A DNA stretch of 39,635 nt from an uncultured Flavobacteriales bacterium (GTDB lineage Bacteria > Bacteroidota > Bacteroidia > Flavobacteriales_G > Salibacteraceae): positions 1 to 39,635 of the forward strand of contig CAJXNO010000023.1 of assembly GCA_913057205.1 (NCBI GenBank), in the 5' to 3' direction. Below the pieces are notes generated by a model. The model did no database searches, had not been told where the DNA came from, and was given only the letters and a program-made list of their open reading frames with translations. The position numbers and the translations under genes were made by a program. Below are positions 24,408 to 34,046 of this stretch, in pieces; position 1 is the stretch's first letter; every line of letters begins with the position of its first letter.

Positions 24408-24713
24408 ATGTTGAAAGCTTACTGGGAACGGCTACCTCGGTTCATCCGAAACAAGTACATGGTTACCTTGATCGTGTTTGCGGTTTGGATGATGTTCTTT
24501 GACCAGCACAACATGATCAACCAGATCGAACTGCGCGCAGAGCTGTATCAACTCGAGTCGGACAAGGAATACTATCAAGCAGAGATCGAACAAATTCGGG
24601 AAGACTTGGATGAACTGCTCTCAGACGATGCCAAGCTGGAAAAGTTTGCCCGTGAAAAGTATTTCATGAAGCGCGCCAATGAGGAAATCTTTGTGTTTGT
24701 ACCAGAAGACTAA
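24408..24713 (+). CDS. Septum formation initiator, FtsB/DivIC family
   Basis: A 101-aa bitopic membrane protein of the divisome. A short cytoplasmic part, one transmembrane helix at about 18-34 (YMVTLIVFAVWMMFF), then a coiled coil at about 38-75 and the conserved tail KLEKFAREKYFMKRANEEIFVFVPE, in which AREKYFM is the family's signature. It would bridge FtsL and FtsQ-like partners at the septum. It ends 1 nt before the convergent YdeI-like stop. Confidence 0.9.
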   Translation: MLKAYWERLPRFIRNKYMVTLIVFAVWMMFFDQHNMINQIELRAELYQLESDKEYYQAEIEQIREDLDELLSDDAKLEKFAREKYFMKRANEEIFVFVPED

Positions 24714-24714
24714 C

Positions 24715-25251
24715 TCAGCCTCTTTTATACCTCGCGTTCACTTCTTTGATCCTTGCGTTTAATCGCTTAAAGTCAAGCTTCCCTTCTACTTCCTGGAGGT
24801 GCTCCATCACTACCATGGCGCGTCGGATTCGTATGTCTTCCGACTTCACTTGGTCCACCCAATGGATCAAGGTGCGCTGCTTACCAGGGGTTAATTGGTG
24901 AAACAGCTCATCTGCCTTTGGATCTGCGTGCATGGTAACGAGGAAAGCCTCGCTCACAGGTATACCATAGCTCGACGGTTCGGGTGACAACTGAAGGAAC
25001 AGCTCCTGACCTTCTTGCCATTGCTTCGAACGGAGCTGTTTCGCATTGAGGGTAATAAAGAGCCCACCATCTCCATCCGGCAATACGGGTGTACTGAACT
25101 CGGCCAGTTCATCACTTACACATCGCACGCGATTACCGTGTTCTTCCATCCAAGGCTTCAATTTTGGGTCACTGATTATCAATCGATTGGTCCATTGAAG
25201 CGTACTCTCCACCTGAACAAATTGGGCTTGAACTTGAATGCTTGCTTTCAT
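24715..25251 (-). CDS. YdeI/OmpD-associated (DUF1905) family protein
   Basis: A 178-aa protein in two parts. Residues 1-90 resemble the DUF1905 beta domain (GDGGLFITLNAKQLRSKQW...GQELFLQL). Residues 115-175 resemble the YdeI/OmdA helical region (DELFHQLTPGKQRTLIHWVDQVKSEDIRIRRAMVVMEHL). The family has been linked to bacteriocin or peptide resistance, but the biochemical role is unknown. The start is the ATG at 25251: the frame stays open to 25707, but that extension is antisense to exbB and unlike the family. It is divergent from exbB across 93 bp. Confidence 0.8.
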   Translation of the reverse strand: MKASIQVQAQFVQVESTLQWTNRLIISDPKLKPWMEEHGNRVRCVSDELAEFSTPVLPDGDGGLFITLNAKQLRSKQWQEGQELFLQLSPEPSSYGIPVSEAFLVTMHADPKADELFHQLTPGKQRTLIHWVDQVKSEDIRIRRAMVVMEHLQEVEGKLDFKRLNARIKEVNARYKRG

Positions 25252-25304
25252 GCGACTTGCAAAATAGCAATCAGACAGAACCTTTCCTGAGTTGATTCTT
25301 ATCA

Positions 25305-25335
25305 TTGTTTCGTGCCAAGTGAGATTGCACTTTTG
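25305..25335 (+). promoter_or_regulatory. Putative promoter of the exbBDD-tonB operon
   Basis: TTG (25305-25307), 20 nt, CACTTTTG (25328-25335): ideal spacing, with one mismatch in the -7 box. It lies 9 nt before the exbB ATG, so the leader would be very short. Confidence 0.5.
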
Positions 25336-25344
25336 ATCCACATT

Positions 25345-26208
25345 ATGAAAAACAGCAGTAACCTCAAGCAAGCATTGACCAACACCACCGGTATTCTGGT
25401 CATCGCATTCTCCCTCGTTGTAGCTTATTTGATCTACCACCAAATCCTCGGCGACCCTTCGAACTTTATCGATGGAGATCCAGCGAATGAACCCTTGGAA
25501 GGCAACTACCTCGGCACCATTCATAAAGGTGGACCGATCATCATCTTGCAGATCGCCTTCATGATCATCTTGCTCAGTTATACGATCGAACGCGCTTTCT
25601 CGCTTTTCATGGCACGAGGTAAGGATCGGAGCAAGCCGTTTGCCGCACGCATCCGGCAATTTCTTTCCAAAGACCAGTTTGACGAAGCGTTGAGCGCATG
25701 CCAACAACAGAAAGGCGCAGTGGCGAATGTGGTTTACAAAGGATTGAACTCATACTTATCGGAAGACAACGAAGACCTTCATCCGGAAGAAAAAGCCTAC
25801 AAGATCAAGCGCGACCTCGAAGAAGCGAGCCATTTGGAAGTCCCGGATCTTGAGAAAAACATGGTGGTGATCTCTACCATAGCTTCAGTGGCAACGCTGG
25901 TCGGACTCCTCGGTACCGTTACCGGTATGATCCGTGCATTCTCCGCGTTGGCCATTGCTGGTACACCTGACGCAGTCGGATTGGCCGGTGGTATCTCCCA
26001 AGCCCTTGTTACAACTGCTTTGGGTATCTCTACCTCCGCCGTGGCGATCGTGATCTTCAACTTCTATACAAACATCATTGATCAGATCACCTATGCGATG
26101 GACGAGACGAACTACGCCATCCTAGACCACTTCAAGCAAACGGTGAAGAAAGGAAATGAAGGTACTGCCCCTTCTGAAGAAACACCAACCCCTGAAGCAG
26201 AGGCATAA
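25345..26208 (+). CDS. exbB: ExbB/TolQ/MotA-family proton channel
   Basis: A 287-aa inner-membrane channel subunit of the TonB energy-transducing complex. Three hydrophobic regions are visible: near the N-terminus (ILVIAFSLVVAYLIYH), in IIILQIAFMIILLSYTIE, and in the last third. The MotA/TolQ/ExbB signature is ISTIASVATLVGLLGTVTGMIRAF followed by GGISQALVTTALGISTSAVAIVIFN. The start is the ATG at 25345; eleven upstream in-frame residues to 25312 are excluded because they cover the promoter. It is the first gene of a four-gene operon and shares TAATG with exbD1. Confidence 0.93.
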   Translation: MKNSSNLKQALTNTTGILVIAFSLVVAYLIYHQILGDPSNFIDGDPANEPLEGNYLGTIHKGGPIIILQIAFMIILLSYTIERAFSLFMARGKDRSKPFAARIRQFLSKDQFDEALSACQQQKGAVANVVYKGLNSYLSEDNEDLHPEEKAYKIKRDLEEASHLEVPDLEKNMVVISTIASVATLVGLLGTVTGMIRAFSALAIAGTPDAVGLAGGISQALVTTALGISTSAVAIVIFNFYTNIIDQITYAMDETNYAILDHFKQTVKKGNEGTAPSEETPTPEAEA

Positions 26209-26810
26209 TGCCCAAGTTACGCACCATAAAGAAGCTTCCGAAGCTGGACATGAACCCTATGGTGGACATGGCCTTTCTGTTGGTGTGTTTTTTCATGATG
26301 ACCACCACCTTTAAAGAAGACATGCCAGCTGAGATCAGCATTCCATTCTCTAAGGCACAGTTAAAGGTACCATCGAAGAACCTCTGTACGATCACCATTG
26401 ATAAAGACGGGAAAATGTACGTTGGATTGGACAACAAATTTGACCGAAAGCAGATGCTTGGATACGTCTCCCGTACGGCGGGCGTGAACTTTACAGCAGA
26501 TCAGGCAGCGCGTTTTTCATTGCTTTCTTCGTTTGGATTACCACTCGAGGAGCTTCCTGCCCTACTCGACCTCGAAAAACTGGATCGACGGGCGTTTGAG
26601 CAAACTGGGATCCCCGTTGATAAAGACGAAAACGAATTGCGCTACTGGCTGATGGGTGCCCGTTTAGCTAACCCTCAACTGCGCTTTGCGATCAACGGCG
26701 ATGCCAATGCACAAGTAGCCGAAGTAAAGCGCGTTTTCGACATTCTGCAAGATTTGAACATCACTCGTTTCAACCTGATAACCGATACCGAAAAAGATGG
26801 CCCTTCCTGA
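26208..26810 (+). CDS. exbD: ExbD-like protein 1 with enlarged periplasmic domain
   Basis: A 200-aa ExbD/TolR-family protein. The transmembrane helix with its proton-carrying Asp is LDMNPMVDMAFLLVCFFMMTT (about 13-33). The periplasmic part is longer than in the usual 130-150-aa ExbD: about 60 extra residues (roughly 75-135) precede the conserved FAINGDANAQVAEVKRVFDIL. It overlaps exbB by 1 nt and exbD2 by 14 nt. The extra segment may pair with the second ExbD or with cell-wall partners; this is inference. Confidence 0.9.
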   Translation: MPKLRTIKKLPKLDMNPMVDMAFLLVCFFMMTTTFKEDMPAEISIPFSKAQLKVPSKNLCTITIDKDGKMYVGLDNKFDRKQMLGYVSRTAGVNFTADQAARFSLLSSFGLPLEELPALLDLEKLDRRAFEQTGIPVDKDENELRYWLMGARLANPQLRFAINGDANAQVAEVKRVFDILQDLNITRFNLITDTEKDGPS

Positions 26811-27345
26811 GTTAGAAGACATAAAGGTTGAGCGCATCAACGAGCGGGAGTCTGACAACAAAGTCAAAAAACGCAACCTCGACATCGACATGAACCCGAT
26901 GGTTGACCTTGCCTTTCTATTGCTCACCTTCTTCATGTTGGCAACCACCTTCAGCAAGCCACAGGCGATGGAATTGTTGATTCCAGCGAAACCAGAGGAG
27001 CAAGAAGAGCAAGAAATGGCGGTGAAGGAATCAAAGACAATCTCCTTAGACCTAAGCAAAGACAAGGTCATTTGGTATCAGGGTATCACCGATCCTGACA
27101 CCCATGTGGTTTCTTATCAAAAATTAGAGTCGATCCTGACTCGCTTGAACGGTGAGATCGATGAAATGGTGGTATTGATCAAGCCTTTGCCAAGCAGTAC
27201 CTTCGGACATTTGGTGGACGTTTTCGACGCGCTGAATTACAGTGAGGTAGGCCGATACGCCATGAGCGAACTGAGTGAATTTGACGAATCACTGGAGTCT
27301 TCAGCAGGTGAAGCAACTGAACCTGAATCAACGGTGGCGCCATGA
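26797..27345 (+). CDS. exbD: ExbD-like protein 2
   Basis: A 182-aa ExbD/TolR-family protein. A charged 30-residue N-terminus precedes IDMNPMVDLAFLLLTFFMLATTF, which has the same Asp in the helix as ExbD1. The periplasmic part is standard and ends in an acidic tail. Its ATG lies 14 nt inside exbD1, and its stop overlaps the tonB ATG (ATGA, 27342-27345). Two different ExbD subunits in one operon suggest a mixed dimer in the channel. Confidence 0.9.
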   Translation: MALPELEDIKVERINERESDNKVKKRNLDIDMNPMVDLAFLLLTFFMLATTFSKPQAMELLIPAKPEEQEEQEMAVKESKTISLDLSKDKVIWYQGITDPDTHVVSYQKLESILTRLNGEIDEMVVLIKPLPSSTFGHLVDVFDALNYSEVGRYAMSELSEFDESLESSAGEATEPESTVAP

Positions 27346-28112
27346 GTGAATACGCTGGAAATACCATCGCCTTGCCGAACGGTGTAGAGCACCGCAAGGA
27401 ACGTGCATTTCGCATTTCCTTTTGGGCGATGCTCATCGGTGGATTGATCATCACCGGTGGATTCCTCTACCCGATCATCTCCGAATGGCTGCAAGACGAA
27501 CCGGACGATGAAAAAATTGAGACCGTCGTTTCTAAGGTCATCAACTATTCTCAGCTTTCCGCACCACCCCCCATCGATATTGACAAGCCGCCACCCCCTG
27601 TTTTCAAGGCTCCGCCAAAAGTGAAGAAGGTGAAGTTCGTTCAGCCCGTCGCCAAGAAAGATGAGGAAGTTGAAGAAGAAGAATACATCCCAACCATGGA
27701 AGAGTTGAACGATGTAGAGATCAGCAATGAAAGTGCCGAGGGCATTGACAGCGTAGTGGTAGACGTTGAAGTGGCAGTAGAAGAACCCGTGCAAGAAGAA
27801 GCCTTTGCCTTTGCGGAAGTAATGCCTTCATTCGAAGGAGGCGATCAAGAATTAATGAAGTACTTGGGAAAGAACCTGCGTTACCCGAAGATCGCCAAAG
27901 AGGCGAACATCGAAGGCATGGTCTACTTACAATTTGTGGTAGAACGGGACGGATCCATCACAGAGGTTCGTGTGGTACGTAGCGTTCATGAATCCTTAGA
28001 TGAAGAGGCCGTTCGTGTGATCAAGAACATGCCGAGTTGGAAGCCAGGCATGCAGAATGGAGAATACGTGCGTGTTCTGTACACCATTCCGATTCGGTTC
28101 GACCTTCAATAA
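27342..28112 (+). CDS. tonB: TonB energy transducer
   Basis: A 256-aa TonB. One transmembrane helix at about 24-46 (RISFWAMLIGGLIITGGFLYP), a Pro-rich region (about 73-102, SAPPPIDIDKPPPPVFKAPP), an acidic spacer of Glu/Asp/Val, then the TonB C-terminal domain at about 165-256 (LRYPKIAKEANIEGMVYLQFVVERDGSITEV and YTIPIRF). It connects ExbBD to outer-membrane receptors such as SusC-like and siderophore transporters, which are not in this window. Last gene of the operon; no terminator was recognised after it. Confidence 0.95.
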   Translation: MSEYAGNTIALPNGVEHRKERAFRISFWAMLIGGLIITGGFLYPIISEWLQDEPDDEKIETVVSKVINYSQLSAPPPIDIDKPPPPVFKAPPKVKKVKFVQPVAKKDEEVEEEEYIPTMEELNDVEISNESAEGIDSVVVDVEVAVEEPVQEEAFAFAEVMPSFEGGDQELMKYLGKNLRYPKIAKEANIEGMVYLQFVVERDGSITEVRVVRSVHESLDEEAVRVIKNMPSWKPGMQNGEYVRVLYTIPIRFDLQ

Positions 28113-28126
28113 AGTGTAAAAAGGGG

Positions 28127-28549
28127 TTACTTGATACCTAGATCCTTTTCTGTAAGGTTTAGGTTCTTACCTCGTTCATCCTTCACGCGCCAGTAGGTAC
28201 GTTCCACCGCTGGCACCTTCTTCGTTAGGGTTTTCGCGTACTCCGAGTACTTTTCTACGGTGGTATCGTTTGTGAAGCCTGTTCCGACTACATCGTTAAC
28301 AGCTTTCTTGATTTCCTTGATGCTATCTGCATCTTGATCCTTCAGGTCATCTAGACCTGCTTTCTTCACACCTATATATGATGCGGGCCCGAAGTGATTT
28401 TCACCCAGCACTTTGTAGATGATTACCATCGGATCCTTCAATACCAACTCTACCGCTGCATCGCGTTCTGCGGCCTTCTTAGACCGTAACAATTTCTCAA
28501 ACGTAATGAGATTCTCAATAATATCTGCTCGCTTCTTAACTACGTTCAT
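28127..28549 (-). CDS. Unknown 140-aa protein
   Basis: A 140-aa soluble, highly charged protein I do not recognise with confidence. There is no signal peptide or transmembrane segment. Residues 1-35 look helical (KKRADIIENLITFEKLLRSKKAAERDAAVELV). The middle segment, VIIYKVLGENHFGPASYIGVKKA, faintly resembles an N-terminal domain of some HNH/McrA-like endonucleases, but no nuclease residues are present. The ATG start MNVVKKR is sensible. It converges with tonB, 14 nt away, and is divergent from mutA. It could be a DNA-binding accessory protein; this is a guess. Confidence 0.6.
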   Translation of the reverse strand: MNVVKKRADIIENLITFEKLLRSKKAAERDAAVELVLKDPMVIIYKVLGENHFGPASYIGVKKAGLDDLKDQDADSIKEIKKAVNDVVGTGFTNDTTVEKYSEYAKTLTKKVPAVERTYWRVKDERGKNLNLTEKDLGIK

Positions 28550-28723
28550 CCTGTTTGTTTTAAGGATATAATTTCACTCGACTAACATAATCTCTTTCTA
28601 TTTCGTTCACAGAAAGGAATGCTAAGACTTCTTAACGACATAGTGTTATTAACGCCGTTGAAGCCCTTTTAGACCACGGGTTTGAACTGATCAAAAACAC
28701 CTCTTCAGAGCCAAGTGCTTTTT

Positions 28724-28731
28724 TATATTCG
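28724..28731 (+). promoter_or_regulatory. TATATTCG box before mutA
   Basis: TATATTCG, TTCC, ATG. Same geometry as at cvfB, acuI and recR. A TTC, not TTG, stands 17 nt upstream. Confidence 0.4.
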
Positions 28732-28735
28732 TTCC

Positions 28736-29938
28736 ATGATGAACGATGCACAGCAATTCGCTTTCGAGGCTGATACCAAAACAGCCTGGAAGTCACGTGT
28801 AGAAAAGGAACTGAAGGGAAAGTCCTTTGAAGACCATTTGATCTGGAACAGCCTCGATGGCTTTGAGATTGAGTCGTTTCAGAACGACCTTCCTTCACCC
28901 ATGCCAACGCCGCCCTTAAGAAGCACCCCTTGGAAAGCACTTGAAGGCATTTACGCCACTGATGCGCAAGCGGCGAATCGCGAAGCACTGAACGCATTAA
29001 ACCTGGGAGCTGAGAGCATTTGGTTTCACAAGTCCTTTTTAGGAGCCGCGGCGGAAGTTGCCACGAAAGGCATTGATCAGTCCATCGCTCCGGTGTTCAT
29101 TCGGGGCAATTCGATGGTGGACCCTTTCAAGGATCTGTTGAAGACAGGTAACGCTTCTGGGTCGTTCGATGGCTCATTACTCCTGAATGGAAGTAGGTAC
29201 AGAGAACGTGGAGCTGGTCCAATTATGGAAGGCGCACTCCTGCTTGCAAGTGGCATAGCCTGCCTAGAAAAGGGTGTGGATGCGAAGCATATCACCTTTC
29301 AACTCGGATACGGAAGTGCATTTCTCACAGAGATCGCTAAGACACGCGCCTTTCGTTGGCTTTGGGCGGCTACCCTCCGACAACATGGCGTCGAACGTCC
29401 AGACATGAACCTGATCGGTGTTAACCTTACCCACCACTACCCGATCAACGACGAACACACCAACATTCTCCGGGCTTCATCCGCAGCGATGGCTGCGGTC
29501 ATAGGAGGCGCTGATTATGTTATGCTTCGCAGGTGGGATGGGCACTGGAAAAAAGATGACGGGTTTAGCCAGCGTCTCACGCGCAACATCCATAACCTGA
29601 TGAAAGAAGAAGGCAGGCTTGACAAGAACCTAAATCCAGCGGATGGATCCTATTTCATCGAACACCTGACACTGAGGTTGGCGCGTGAGATGTGGTCGGA
29701 AGTACAAGGTATCCTCCGTGCTGGAGGCTTCAGTTCCTATGCGCTTTCTGGAAGTTTGAAACAAAGCCTCACCAATGATCGCGAGCAGCTGATTCAAGCC
29801 TACCGAGACGGTTCACGTGTACTCCTTGGAGTGAACAAGTACGCGCCGAGCGAATTCAAACAAGAGCCGGCTCCCGAAGCGAGCACATACACCTTGCTGC
29901 CCGATTACTGTCACCTCCCAACCGAAATTAGCCGATAA
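28736..29938 (+). CDS. mutA: Methylmalonyl-CoA mutase small subunit MutA
   Basis: A 400-aa non-catalytic subunit of adenosylcobalamin-dependent methylmalonyl-CoA mutase, which interconverts succinyl-CoA and methylmalonyl-CoA. It has only the TIM-barrel part: [50 protein letters not shown] and [12 protein letters not shown]. No B12-binding domain is present. Many MutA proteins are longer (600 aa), but shorter forms are usual in Flavobacteriales as I recall. The first of two ATG codons (28736, 28739) is preferred because TATATTCG-TTCC precedes it. It ends 1 nt before mutB. Confidence 0.92.
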   Translation: MMNDAQQFAFEADTKTAWKSRVEKELKGKSFEDHLIWNSLDGFEIESFQNDLPSPMPTPPLRSTPWKALEGIYATDAQAANREALNALNLGAESIWFHKSFLGAAAEVATKGIDQSIAPVFIRGNSMVDPFKDLLKTGNASGSFDGSLLLNGSRYRERGAGPIMEGALLLASGIACLEKGVDAKHITFQLGYGSAFLTEIAKTRAFRWLWAATLRQHGVERPDMNLIGVNLTHHYPINDEHTNILRASSAAMAAVIGGADYVMLRRWDGHWKKDDGFSQRLTRNIHNLMKEEGRLDKNLNPADGSYFIEHLTLRLAREMWSEVQGILRAGGFSSYALSGSLKQSLTNDREQLIQAYRDGSRVLLGVNKYAPSEFKQEPAPEASTYTLLPDYCHLPTEISR

Positions 29939-29939
29939 G

Positions 29940-32075
29940 ATGAAACCACTGCACGAAATAGCTTTTGAAGACCTGGTAGGCGATAGCATACCGGGTAAGG
30001 CGAACCATACGGGATCATGGAAGGCCCCAGAAGGAATTGATGTTCCCGAACAAAGCGATCCGCTTTCGGCGGATACAGCACCACACCTCGCCTTCGGAGC
30101 AGGTACTCCTCCTTATCTGCGCGGTCCGTACTCAAGTATGTACAGCATTAGACCGTGGACAATCCGCCAATACGCTGGATTCAGCACAGCAGAAGAATCC
30201 AATGCTTTCTATCGACGGAACTTGGCTGCTGGACAAAAAGGACTCTCGGTGGCCTTCGACTTGGCAACTCATCGCGGCTATGACAGCGATCACGATCGGG
30301 TTAAAGGGGACGTGGGAAAAGCTGGCGTAGCGATAGATACGGTAGAAGACATGAAGGTCTTATTTGACCAGATTCCGCTGGATCAGATGTCGGTTTCTAT
30401 GACCATGAATGGTGCGGTGATCCCCGTTATGGCCTTTTTCATTGTAGCGGCAGAAGAACAAGGCGTGGAACCGGCCCAGTTGACCGGTACCATTCAGAAT
30501 GACATCCTGAAGGAATTCATGGTGCGGAATACGTACATCTATCCGCCTGCTCCTTCTATGCACATCATCGGCGACATCTTCGCCTATATTTCTCAGCGCA
30601 TGCCGCGATTCAACTCGATCAGCATATCGGGCTACCACATGCATGAAGCGGGCGCTACAGCAGACATTGAATTGGCCTACACCTTGGCAGACGGCTTGGA
30701 ATACATCCGTACAGGATTAGCGGCAGGATTAGACATTGATGATTTTGCACCTCGCCTCTCCTTCTTTTGGGGCATCGGTATGAATCACTTCATGGAGATC
30801 GCTAAGATGCGTGCGGCTCGGGTACTTTGGTCGAAGATCGTACAGCAATTCAATCCAAAGAAGCCGAAGTCGATGGCCCTTCGGACGCATAGTCAGACCT
30901 CTGGCTGGAGTTTAACCGAGCAAGATCCGTTCAACAATGTAACCCGAACAAGCATGGAGGCCTTGGCCGCAGCGATGGGTGGGACACAGTCTTTACATAC
31001 GAACTCCTTGGATGAAGCCATCGCACTTCCTACGGACTTTTCCGCGCGGATTGCTCGGAATACCCAACTCTTCTGGCAGTTAGAGAGCGACATCCGCGGG
31101 GGAATCGATCCGTGGGGAGGCTCCTACTACGTGGAGTACCTGACCAAGGAGATCATTGAGAACGCATGGAAGCTCATTCAGGAGGTGGAAGAACTCGGAG
31201 GCATGACCAAGGCCATCGAAGCAGGTGTGCCGAAGCTACGAATCGAAGAAGCCGCTGCTCGGAAACAAGCTCGGATCGATAGTGGTCAAGAGATCATCGT
31301 AGGTATCAATCGTTTCCAAGTTGAAGACGATATGGAGCTTGATATCCTCGATGTGGACAACAGCAAGGTGCGTAAAGCACAAATTGAGCGCATCAATAAG
31401 GTGAAGTCTGAACGAGATCAATCTTCGGTTGAAGTTGCCCTAGATGAGATCACAAAGTGTGCAGAAACCGGAGAAGGCAACCTACTCGCACTTGCTGTAG
31501 ATGCTGCTCGGAAACGTGCCACCTTGGGTGAGATCAGCATGGCGATGGAAAAGGTCTTCGGCAGACACAAAGCGCAAACCCAAAGCATCAGCGGTGTTTA
31601 TTCAAATGAAATGAAGGCAGACGAATCCTTTGAGAAGGCACGGAATTTAGCAAATGAGATCGCACAAACAGAAGGTCGCAGACCACGCATCTTGGTGGCA
31701 AAAATGGGTCAAGACGGCCATGATCGAGGTGCAAAGGTCATTGCAAGTTCCTTCGCAGACATCGGATTCGATGTAGACATCGGACCACTCTTCTCTACCC
31801 CAGAGGAAGTGGCTCGGATGGCCATGGAGAATGACGTACACTTCGTTGGTGTAAGTAGTTTGGCCGCAGGTCACAAGACCTTGATCCCAAATCTGGTAGA
31901 AGCATTGAAAGCGGTAGGGCGTGAAGATGCGATCATCGTAGCTGGCGGAGTAATCCCTCGTCAGGACTATGATTTCCTTTATCAAGCGGGAGTATTCGCT
32001 GTTTTTGGACCTGGAACTGTCATTTCTAAGGCAGCGATTGAATTGTTGGAGGAAGTAAAAAAGAGAATTGAGTAA
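29940..32075 (+). CDS. mutB: Methylmalonyl-CoA mutase large subunit MutB
   Basis: A 711-aa catalytic subunit. The N-terminal barrel binds the CoA ester, with [25 protein letters not shown] and [14 protein letters not shown] conserved. The C-terminal cobalamin domain starts at about 580 with [11 protein letters not shown]; His594 in DGHDRG is the cobalt ligand. It closes with [19 protein letters not shown]. With MutA it links propionyl-CoA to succinyl-CoA. No MeaB chaperone or epimerase gene is in the window. The next frame starts 21 nt later. Confidence 0.97.
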   Translation: MKPLHEIAFEDLVGDSIPGKANHTGSWKAPEGIDVPEQSDPLSADTAPHLAFGAGTPPYLRGPYSSMYSIRPWTIRQYAGFSTAEESNAFYRRNLAAGQKGLSVAFDLATHRGYDSDHDRVKGDVGKAGVAIDTVEDMKVLFDQIPLDQMSVSMTMNGAVIPVMAFFIVAAEEQGVEPAQLTGTIQNDILKEFMVRNTYIYPPAPSMHIIGDIFAYISQRMPRFNSISISGYHMHEAGATADIELAYTLADGLEYIRTGLAAGLDIDDFAPRLSFFWGIGMNHFMEIAKMRAARVLWSKIVQQFNPKKPKSMALRTHSQTSGWSLTEQDPFNNVTRTSMEALAAAMGGTQSLHTNSLDEAIALPTDFSARIARNTQLFWQLESDIRGGIDPWGGSYYVEYLTKEIIENAWKLIQEVEELGGMTKAIEAGVPKLRIEEAAARKQARIDSGQEIIVGINRFQVEDDMELDILDVDNSKVRKAQIERINKVKSERDQSSVEVALDEITKCAETGEGNLLALAVDAARKRATLGEISMAMEKVFGRHKAQTQSISGVYSNEMKADESFEKARNLANEIAQTEGRRPRILVAKMGQDGHDRGAKVIASSFADIGFDVDIGPLFSTPEEVARMAMENDVHFVGVSSLAAGHKTLIPNLVEALKAVGREDAIIVAGGVIPRQDYDFLYQAGVFAVFGPGTVISKAAIELLEEVKKRIE

Positions 32076-32096
32076 ATTGCAGTCTCGAACCTAGCA

Positions 32097-34045
32097 ATGC
32101 CTCGGAAACCCACCCTGTATCTACTTTTTGCACTCCTGTTTTTAGGGGCTGGACAGCTCTTTGCGCAAGGTCCAGATGAGCGCATCGATCAGGTAAAAGC
32201 ACTTCTGTACAGTAATCCAGACTCTGCAGAGGCTATCTGCTTGCAATTATTGGAGGAGAAATCGTCATTATCCACTTCAGATTTCCTGCAGGCTCAGCGC
32301 TTCTTGGGCATTCTTTTAGACCTAAAGGGAGAATAAGAGGCCAGTTTAGATGCCTACAACGTCATTCTGAATTACGAAATCACTACCGAAGACAGCGTGC
32401 ACTGGGCGAATGCCGTCTTGGGTAAGGGAGTCATCTACCATAGACTTGGGCAATTTGACAAGGCTCTTGAGCTGTATAAAATTGCGCTGAGTTACGATGA
32501 CCGGAATGGATTAGCAGATCGGAGCGCATCCGCGTTGAGCAATGTGGCAGCGTTGTACAACAATTTAGGTTTGTATCAAGAAGCGATTGACATTTATCGC
32601 ATTCAACTGAACAATTCCGAGGTTAAGAACGTTCTGCCCGTTGCGCGAATATCTACTTGAATTTGGCAAACTCGTTTGAGCAAAAGGATGAGATCGACAG
32701 CGCCATTCACTACAACAATAAGTCGATCATCCTCCACAATGCTACCAACGATCTCTACGGGCTAGGTTCAAACTACCACACGAAAGGAACACTTTTCAAG
32801 CATCTCGGCATGCTCGACAGTGCTTTGTACTATTACAACCTCTGTATTTCCCCAACCGAGGGCATTTATTACAAGTACAACCTGCCAAGCATTCTGATCT
32901 TGATGGCAGAGACCTACTACCTCCAGCGAAAGAATGAGGTTGCATTGATCTACCTGGATTCTGTCTACAATATGATCGAAGCTGACGATGACGAGTTGGC
33001 CAACATCGAGGCAGTCAAGCAACTAGAAGCGCTGATCTGGGAGCAAAGAGGCGATGTAGAGCGAGTTGCAGCGTCTTGGAAAGCTGCCCACGCCGCCTTA
33101 GAAAAGATCGACCTACAGCAACTCGACGCACGATTATTGCGCTTCTCTTAAGAGACCAAGGCGCTTTACTACGAAAAGGTCCTCGCGAAGAAAGATACAG
33201 AGAATACAGCCCTTGTTACAGAGAATGAGCGAAAAGCGAAGTACATCTTCTGGTTTGTTGCAGCAGGTGTGGTATTGGTTGCGCTGTTGATCGCCTTGTA
33301 CGTAGCCTGGTGGAGCCGAGAGCCCTACAACAAGGTCTTGGCGGCCCACAATAGGGATCTGGACAAGCACTTAGAATCGAACAAGAGACTGCTGTCATTG
33401 ATCGCTCATGACTTCCGTACGCCGATGAAGTCGATGAACAGTATGCTTGACCTGATCGAGCACAATAAGCTGAGTGAAGAAGAGTTGAAAGAAATCTCAA
33501 AAAAGGCGAGGAACCACATCCGCACTACCCTCCGAGGAATGGACCAGATGCTCCTTTGGATCACAAAAGACAAGAAGGAAGTCTCCATTCAAACAAACCG
33601 CCTTCAACCATTGCTCCAAGAAGTGAAAGAGTTCTTCAGCTGGGAGTTGGAATCCCTCAATGCCACTTTGAACATCGCTTCACTCGATGATCATGTCATG
33701 CGCTTTGACTTGGGCCACCTGGAGGCTATTGCTCGAAACATCGTAGGAAACAGTCTGAAGTATTGCAAGGAGGGCTGCATCATTGATGTGAGCTACAGTC
33801 AGTCCGCAACAGAGGAAACGCTCTCTTTCCATGACAATGGACCAGGAATCGACGAAAAGACCCTTGCTCAGATTCAATCCCAAACCTTCAGATCCTTGCT
33901 ACCGCATCAAAACAAGCGGTCATCATCCACCGGTCTAGGTCTGGAACTCGTGTTTGAACTGGCAGACCTGAACGATGCACGCGTGGTGGTAGACAGTACC
34001 TTGGGCCAAGGAACGTCCGTTTCCATTGTGCGTAAGCTCGACTAA
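32097..34045 (+). pseudogene. TPR sensor histidine kinase interrupted by two stops and a frameshift
   Basis: Read through its lesions, this is one protein of about 649 residues. It has a signal peptide (LLFALLFLGAGQLFAQ), TPR repeats across 32200-33140, a coiled coil, a transmembrane helix (33240-33310) and a histidine kinase: H-box LIAHDFRTPMKSM, N-box IARNIVGNSLKYC, G1 DNGPGID and G2 TGLGLELV. Lesions: TAA at 32334-32336 (GE-stop-EASLDAY), a 1-nt deletion near 32645-32650 (VAR to NIYLNLANSF), and TAA at 33149-33151 (RFS-stop-ETKALYY). The reading frame is otherwise kept. The TPR lesions sit at positions where Tyr, Gln, Lys or Glu would be natural. Recent inactivation is most likely; sequence error or recoding is possible. 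Confidence 0.85.
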
Positions 34046-34046
34046 T

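Noticed and set aside
25252-25707. N-terminal extension of the YdeI-like frame to 330 codons
   Set aside because: The extension is antisense to exbB, covers its promoter, and is unlike the family; the ATG at 25251 gives the normal length.
32600-32660. Programmed -1 frameshift in the kinase gene
   Set aside because: No slippery heptamer or downstream stem is seen near the frame change, and the same gene has two stops, so a simple deletion explains it better.
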